Shown here: positions 59,552 to 64,000 of the stretch, piece after piece | Numbering within the stretch: position 1 is the first letter of the stretch | Layout of the letters: each line of letters begins with the position of its first letter | DNA from: Clostridium porci | GTDB taxonomy: Bacteria; Bacillota; Clostridia; Lachnospirales; Lachnospiraceae | Direction: 5' to 3' | Assembly: GCF_009696375.1 (NCBI RefSeq) | Contig: NZ_VUMD01000001.1 | Location: forward strand, 186,001 to 250,000 | DNA: 64,000 bases | Notes under the pieces: model-generated | The model's input: only the letters and a program-made list of their open reading frames with translations | Databases searched by the model: none | What the model was told of the DNA's origin: nothing | Made by a program: the position numbers and the translations under genes

Positions 59552-60850
59552 ATGAAGGAAATGCGGCCGATAGTATATCTTGTAGGGATTGGAATGGGAA
59601 GTGAGGCTCAGCTTACAGGCAGGGCTATGGACTGTCTGGAGGCAGCTCAGGTGATTATGGGGGCAGACCGGATGCTGGACAGCATTCGGGACTTTGGGGA
59701 GAATAAGCAGGTGTTTGTTTCTTATAAGCCTAGCGAGATGGTTCAATGGTTGGGAAGCTTTTGCTGGGAGGAAGCGGCGCTGGTGCTTTCTGGAGATACC
59801 GGCTTTTACAGTGGAGCGGAGGCAGCCGGAAGGGCATTTTTAAGGGAAGGCTGGGATGTTGAGTATGTGCCGGGTGTTTCCAGCCTGTCCTATTTTTGCT
59901 CCAGGCTTGGCAAGAGCTGGCAGAGGGTTCATACGGTCAGCAGCCATGGCCGCCAGTGTGATGTGGTGGGCCAGATTCGCAAATACGCCACATCCTTCGT
60001 ACTCCTGGGAGGCAGCGCAAGTGTGTCCGGTCTGTGCCGTCAGCTGGTCAGCAGCGGGATGAGCGGTGTTACGCTGTGGGCTGGAGAGAATTTCTCCTAT
60101 GAGGATGAGCGGATTGCCTGGGAAATGACGCCGGCTGAGCTGCTCATGGAGGATGAGAGCCATCCCTTTGGCAATCTGGCCTGTGTGCTGGTAGAAAATC
60201 CAGACGCAGAGGAAGGGCAGCTCTATCCTGAGGCAGGACCCTCCGACGACCAGTTTATCCGGGGAAAGGTTCCCATGACAAAGGCAGAGGTGCGAAGGCT
60301 TTCTCTGGAGAAGCTGCGCATTGGAGACGGAGCTGTGTGCTATGACATCGGCGCGGGAACCGGTTCTGTGGCAGTGGAAATGGGAATGGCCATCCGCCGC
60401 AGAGAGGGCAATGGAGAGCTGTATGCCATTGAGAGAAAAGAGGAGGCTTTGGAGCTAATCGAATCGAATCGCCAGAAGTTCCATGGAAGCTGGGCTGGCT
60501 TCCACATTGTGGAGGGGGAGGCGCCAGAGGCTTTAAACGGGCTGAGACCGCCTACCCATGCGTTTATCGGAGGGAGCAATGGACGAATGAAGGAGATTGT
60601 GGCCAGTCTTCTGACTGCCAATCCGCAGGTGCGGATTGTGGCAAATGCCATCACTCTGGAAACCGTTGGAGAGATTCTGGAATGTATGGAGGATTTTGGA
60701 TTTGAAGACAGGGAGCTGGTTCAGATTTTGGCTGCACCAGTGGAGCTGGTGGGGAGATACCATATGCCGAAGGCCCAGAATCCCGTGTACGTTGCGGTGA
60801 TGCAGTATCCGCCGGAGGAAGGAAAGGAAAATGAATGTCAGGAATTATGA
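59552..60850 (+). CDS. cbiET: Fused cobalt-precorrin-7 C5-methyltransferase and cobalt-precorrin-6B C15-methyltransferase (decarboxylating)
   Basis: A 432-residue CobL-type fusion. The N-terminal half is CbiE (IVYLVGIGMGSEAQLTGRAM, SGDTGFYSGAEAAGR, PGVSSLSYFCSRLG). The C-terminal half is CbiT with the SAM motif CYDIGAGTGSVAVEMG around residue 270. It performs the C5 and C15 methylations and loss of the acetate carboxyl. It overlaps the cbiA start by 16 bases. Confidence 0.94.
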   Translation: MKEMRPIVYLVGIGMGSEAQLTGRAMDCLEAAQVIMGADRMLDSIRDFGENKQVFVSYKPSEMVQWLGSFCWEEAALVLSGDTGFYSGAEAAGRAFLREGWDVEYVPGVSSLSYFCSRLGKSWQRVHTVSSHGRQCDVVGQIRKYATSFVLLGGSASVSGLCRQLVSSGMSGVTLWAGENFSYEDERIAWEMTPAELLMEDESHPFGNLACVLVENPDAEEGQLYPEAGPSDDQFIRGKVPMTKAEVRRLSLEKLRIGDGAVCYDIGAGTGSVAVEMGMAIRRREGNGELYAIERKEEALELIESNRQKFHGSWAGFHIVEGEAPEALNGLRPPTHAFIGGSNGRMKEIVASLLTANPQVRIVANAITLETVGEILECMEDFGFEDRELVQILAAPVELVGRYHMPKAQNPVYVAVMQYPPEEGKENECQEL

Positions 60851-62352
60851 TAGCTGCCCCCAAAAGCGGCAGCGGAAAAACGATATTAACCTGCGGGCTT
60901 CTTGCTCTTTTAAAACGGAAAGGACTAAATCCGACTGCCTTTAAATGTGGGCCGGATTACATTGACGGCCTGTTTCACCAAAAGGTGCTGGGGGTGGGGA
61001 GTGGTCAACTGGATCTGTTTTTTGAAGATCCGAAGCAGATGAAAAACCGGTTTTCCAGATACAGCTTCGGGAGCTTTGCCGTAGTGGAAGGGGCTATGGG
61101 TTATTTTGACGGTCTGGGCGGCGTGTCCTTAAAGGCCAGCGCCTGGGATGTGGCGTCTACTCTGGATTTGCCTGTTTTTCTGGTGGTGGACGCTTATGGA
61201 GCCAGCCTTTCCCTTGCTGCGCAGATTCAGGGATTCCTGGACTTTGACACCGGTGCAGAGGAAATGGAAGAAAGGGAGAATAGAAAGAACGCAGCTAAAG
61301 TTCCCGGAAGAAGCAATGCCGGAAAGGGGAGGAATAACCAGATTGCAGGAATTATATTTAACCGGATGGCTCCGGGAATGTATGGCAGCCTGAAGGCAGT
61401 AGTGGAGGGCAGGCTCCATGTTCCTGTGGTGGGCTGGGTGCCCAGGCTGGATTTCCTTAAGGTGGACAGCCGTCATTTGGGGCTGGTGCTTCCAGAGGAG
61501 ATAGAGGGGCTAAAGGAGCAGATGGATAAGCTGGCCGGCTGTCTGGAGCAGAGCCTGGATCTGGGTCAGATTGTGAAAGTCGGAAAGAGAGGGGAGACAG
61601 GAAAGGGAGACGCTGGCTCCTCCCTTACCTCTGCAGCTTCTTATGGAGCTCCCCGAAATATTTGTCTGGAAGTAAGGGAGGCTAAGACCTGTTCGAGGCA
61701 ATTCCGCCTTGGAGTGGCTATGGATGAGGCCTTTTGCTTTTACTACCGGGAAAATCTGGAGGCTATGGAGGCGGCGGGAGCTAACTTGGTTTTCTTTAGC
61801 CCCATTCATGATCAAATTCTGCCTTCCGGGCTGGGGGGGCTGCTCCTTGGAGGTGGATATCCGGAAAATTATGCAAGAGAGCTGTGGGAGAATTCCTCCA
61901 TGCGCAGAGCTGTAGCAGAGGCGGCAGCGGCAGGGATGCCGATTCACGGAGAGTGCGGCGGATATCTGTATCTTTTGGAGGAGCTGGAGGGGGCCGACGG
62001 CTGCAGCTATCCCATGGCAGGTGTTTTTAAAGGAAAGGGCCGGCCTGTGGGAAGAAGCCGCAGATTTGGATACATAACGGTTACCTGCAGCCGGAAGCTC
62101 CCCTTTTTGGAGGAGGGGGGAAGTATTAAGGGGCATGAGTTTCACTATTGGGATTGTGTCTGTGATGAGGGGGAGTATGTTATGACTGCGGTGAAGCCAG
62201 TGGGAGGGAGAAGCTGGCCCTGCATGCGTACAGTGGGACGGACGGTAGCTGGGTTCCCTCATCTTTACTACGGCTCCTGCCCTCAGTGGACTCAGAGGTT
62301 TGCAAACCAATGTATTGAATACAGCAGGATACAAGAGGTCGCTGGAACATGA
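60835..62352 (+). CDS. cbiA: Cobyrinate a,c-diamide synthase
   Basis: A 505-residue amidotransferase with the ATP-binding loop IAAPKSGSGKTILTCG at residues 6-21, the KCGPDYIDGLFH block, and a C-terminal class I glutaminase (LLLGGGYPENYA, nucleophile Cys in HGECGGYLYL). It amidates the a and c side chains using glutamine. Two Gly/Arg/Asn-rich low-similarity insertions lie near residues 140-165 and 245-280. It overlaps the following cobT by four bases (ATGA). Confidence 0.94.
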   Translation: MSGIMIAAPKSGSGKTILTCGLLALLKRKGLNPTAFKCGPDYIDGLFHQKVLGVGSGQLDLFFEDPKQMKNRFSRYSFGSFAVVEGAMGYFDGLGGVSLKASAWDVASTLDLPVFLVVDAYGASLSLAAQIQGFLDFDTGAEEMEERENRKNAAKVPGRSNAGKGRNNQIAGIIFNRMAPGMYGSLKAVVEGRLHVPVVGWVPRLDFLKVDSRHLGLVLPEEIEGLKEQMDKLAGCLEQSLDLGQIVKVGKRGETGKGDAGSSLTSAASYGAPRNICLEVREAKTCSRQFRLGVAMDEAFCFYYRENLEAMEAAGANLVFFSPIHDQILPSGLGGLLLGGGYPENYARELWENSSMRRAVAEAAAAGMPIHGECGGYLYLLEELEGADGCSYPMAGVFKGKGRPVGRSRRFGYITVTCSRKLPFLEEGGSIKGHEFHYWDCVCDEGEYVMTAVKPVGGRSWPCMRTVGRTVAGFPHLYYGSCPQWTQRFANQCIEYSRIQEVAGT

Positions 62353-63407
62353 ATATAGAAGAAGCAGTAAAAGCAGTGAAGGAGCCTGACGGCGCAGCCG
62401 CCCGGGAAGCCGCCCGGCGCTGGGACAGGGTAGCAAAGCCCCTAAACAGCCTGGGAGAGCTGGAGAGGGATGTGATCCGTATAGCAGGGGCCCAGGGAAG
62501 TTCAACGATCTCCATTGGCAGGAAAGCCATTGTTGTGATGTGTGCCGACAATGGAATTGTGGAGGAGGGCGTTACCCAGACAGGTCAGGCGGTAACTGCC
62601 ATTGTGGCAGAAAATATGGCGGCAGGCCGCTCCTGCGTTTGTCTCATGGCAGAGCGGGCAGGCGCCGACGTGATTCCGGTGGATGTGGGGATGGCGTCCT
62701 GTTCTCCAGTCAAGGGAGTCCTCTGGCGCAGAGTTGCCAGCGGAACCCGCAATTTCCGAAAAGAGGCTGCTATGAGCAGAGAGGAAGCAGTTCAGGCCAT
62801 AGAGACAGGTATTGCCATAGCCTGTGAATTAAAGGCCAAAGGCTATGAGCTTGCAGGCTCAGGAGAGATGGGAATTGGAAATACAACTACCAGCAGCGCA
62901 GTTCTTTCGACTCTTTTGAATGTGGAGCCGGAGCTGGTAACTGGCCGTGGAGCCGGGCTTACTTCAGCAGGGTACAGGCGTAAGGTGCAGGTGATAAAAG
63001 AAGGGCTGGCGCTTCACAGACCGGACAGAAGAGATCCGGTGGATGTACTGGCAAAGGTAGGAGGGCTGGATCTGGCGGCATTGGCCGGGTTTTACATAGG
63101 CTGCGGTCTCTGCCGTATGCCGGTGGTGCTGGATGGGCTGATAACAGCAGCCGGGGCTTTGGCAGCCGTGGGAATCTGTCCCAAGGTAAAGGGCTATCTC
63201 CTTGCGTCTCACAGGTCTGCGGAGCCAGCGGGAGGCATAGCTTTGGATGCGCTGGGACTGACGCCGGTAATCCAGGCCGGAATGTGTCTGGGTGAAGGTA
63301 CAGGGGCTGCCGCCTGCTTTCCTTTGCTGGATATGGCTGCGGCTGTCTACGGGCAGATGAGCAGCTTTGAGGAAATACAGGTAGAGCAATACCAGCATTT
63401 ACAGTAG
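62349..63407 (+). CDS. cobT: Nicotinate-nucleotide-dimethylbenzimidazole phosphoribosyltransferase
   Basis: A 352-residue CobT. Conserved blocks: RWDRVAKPLNSLGELE at the N-terminus, VVMCADNGIVEEGVTQTGQAVTAIVAENMAAGR-type region, GEMGIGNTTTSSAVLS, and ASHRSAEPAG with GMCLGEGTGAA near the C-terminus, including the catalytic Glu region. It makes alpha-ribazole phosphate for the lower ligand. Its presence indicates that the cell assembles the nucleotide loop; the base actually used need not be dimethylbenzimidazole. Confidence 0.95.
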   Translation: MNIEEAVKAVKEPDGAAAREAARRWDRVAKPLNSLGELERDVIRIAGAQGSSTISIGRKAIVVMCADNGIVEEGVTQTGQAVTAIVAENMAAGRSCVCLMAERAGADVIPVDVGMASCSPVKGVLWRRVASGTRNFRKEAAMSREEAVQAIETGIAIACELKAKGYELAGSGEMGIGNTTTSSAVLSTLLNVEPELVTGRGAGLTSAGYRRKVQVIKEGLALHRPDRRDPVDVLAKVGGLDLAALAGFYIGCGLCRMPVVLDGLITAAGALAAVGICPKVKGYLLASHRSAEPAGGIALDALGLTPVIQAGMCLGEGTGAAACFPLLDMAAAVYGQMSSFEEIQVEQYQHLQ

Positions 63408-63427
63408 AAGGGAAGGAAACGGTCAGG

Positions 63428-64000
63428 GTGATAACCTTAGTGACAGGCGGAAGCGGAAGTGGAAAATCTGAATATGGAGAAGCTCTGGTGGTAAGTTTTA
63501 ACCGCCCGCTTAACTATTATGTGGCAACAATGGAGGTGCTGGGAAAAGAAAGCATGGAGAAGGTTAAACGCCACAGGGAGCAGCGGAAGGGGAAGGGGTT
63601 TATTACTTTGGAATGTAAGCGGAATCTGGGCATTCTTACACTGGATGATGCAGGGCAAGGAAATGTGTGTTCTGATAGTCAAATTTACGGCTTACAGTCT
63701 GATGCTGTTTCTCCGTCCGGCCTGGCCTTTCGGGGAAGCTCTGATTCCAAAGCGGGGAAGGCCGTACTTCTGGAGTGTATATCCAATCTGGCGGCAAATG
63801 AGATGTTTAGCGGGGAAAGCTGGAAAAGCTGCGGGGGGCTTGAGGCCCTTGCCTCCAGGATAGTCCGGGACATTGCCTCTTTGTCCTCTCAGGCAGAGGA
63901 TATGGTGATCGTCACCAATGAGGTGGGAAGCGGAGGAGGGGTTTATGAAACGGAAACCATGGAGTACATCCGTCTGATGGGACTCATAAACCAGCAGCTG
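63428..64000 (+). CDS. cobU: Adenosylcobinamide kinase / guanylyltransferase, 3' end beyond the window
   Basis: From GTG 63428 the frame is open to the right edge (191 codons). ITLVTGGSGSGKSEYGE is the P-loop of CobU, and VTNEVGSGGGVYETET corresponds to the conserved V(T/S)NEVG motif near the C-terminus. Between them lies an extra low-similarity stretch (about residues 70-105, with GNVCSDSQIYG and AFRGSSDSKAG) where CobU is usually compact. GGAAGG precedes the start. The enzyme phosphorylates and guanylylates adenosylcobinamide. Confidence 0.88.
   Translation, partial: MITLVTGGSGSGKSEYGEALVVSFNRPLNYYVATMEVLGKESMEKVKRHREQRKGKGFITLECKRNLGILTLDDAGQGNVCSDSQIYGLQSDAVSPSGLAFRGSSDSKAGKAVLLECISNLAANEMFSGESWKSCGGLEALASRIVRDIASLSSQAEDMVIVTNEVGSGGGVYETETMEYIRLMGLINQQL

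Noticed and set aside
61510-62505. Long minus-strand frame of 331 codons over cbiA and cobT
   Set aside because: Both underlying plus-strand genes carry clear catalytic motifs; the antisense frame is rich in Ser/His/Pro without domain pattern.

Overview
The window reads as chromosomal DNA of an anaerobic, spore-forming member of the Clostridia, most likely a Lachnospiraceae relative. The support is an alpha/beta-type small acid-soluble spore protein, a YtvI-like sporulation membrane protein, a flavodiiron protein, a fused IspH-ribosomal protein S1 gene, the anaerobic (CbiD/CbiG) cobalamin route, and an AprAB-type APS reductase beside CysDN. No rRNA, tRNA or CRISPR array was seen.

Layout. 0-2.3 kb: the end of a large membrane protein and a YedK/HMCES-type DNA-protein crosslink protein. 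2.5-7.3 kb: a sulfate-assimilation operon (aprA-like, aprB-like, cysD, cysN) behind a consensus promoter carrying a 27-bp inverted repeat. 7.4-12.9 kb: two PLP aminotransferases (one HisC-like), YtvI, a MATE exporter and a DUF523 protein. 12.9-24.9 kb: envelope and nucleic-acid maintenance genes (L,D-transpeptidase, RsmF-type methyltransferase, RluA-type pseudouridine synthase, Y-family polymerase with a LexA-like box, D,D-carboxypeptidase, SH3/glucosaminidase autolysin, a membrane-anchored cohesin-like protein). 25-36.5 kb: flavodiiron protein, asparagine synthase, a His-less HPr-like protein, a nuclease-helicase with its own LexA-like box, a LysR regulator, a sigma-factor-like protein without region 4, a phosphatase and a DUF1846 protein. 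36.8-40.6 kb: single-chain PurL.

40.6-46.0 kb is a low-GC accessory island between purL and aspartate kinase. It is full of broken genes: a YoeB toxin tail, a transposase start, a DNA methyltransferase scrap, a beheaded YdjM-like hydrolase and a wall-binding/transglutaminase fragment. It also holds what appears to be an intact type I toxin-antitoxin locus: a 27-residue holin-like toxin whose ribosome-binding site lies in a hairpin, opposed by a convergent antisense RNA. A small module (11-codon leader ORF, secreted protein, small membrane protein) occurs in two copies, one decayed.

46-54.4 kb returns to core genes: aspartate kinase, two-domain polyphosphate:AMP phosphotransferase, a BaiN-like flavoprotein, cmk, ispH-rpsA, a LytTR regulator and a spore protein gene. 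54.5-64 kb is a tightly packed cobalamin operon, cbiG-cbiD-cobM/cobJ-cobK-cbiET-cbiA-cobT-cobU, running off the window. The leader before cbiD can form two interleaved stems (pseudoknot topology) and has no classical B12 box.

Functions come from recognising protein motifs by eye; no database search was run. Promoters, operators and RNA structures are pattern-based inferences.
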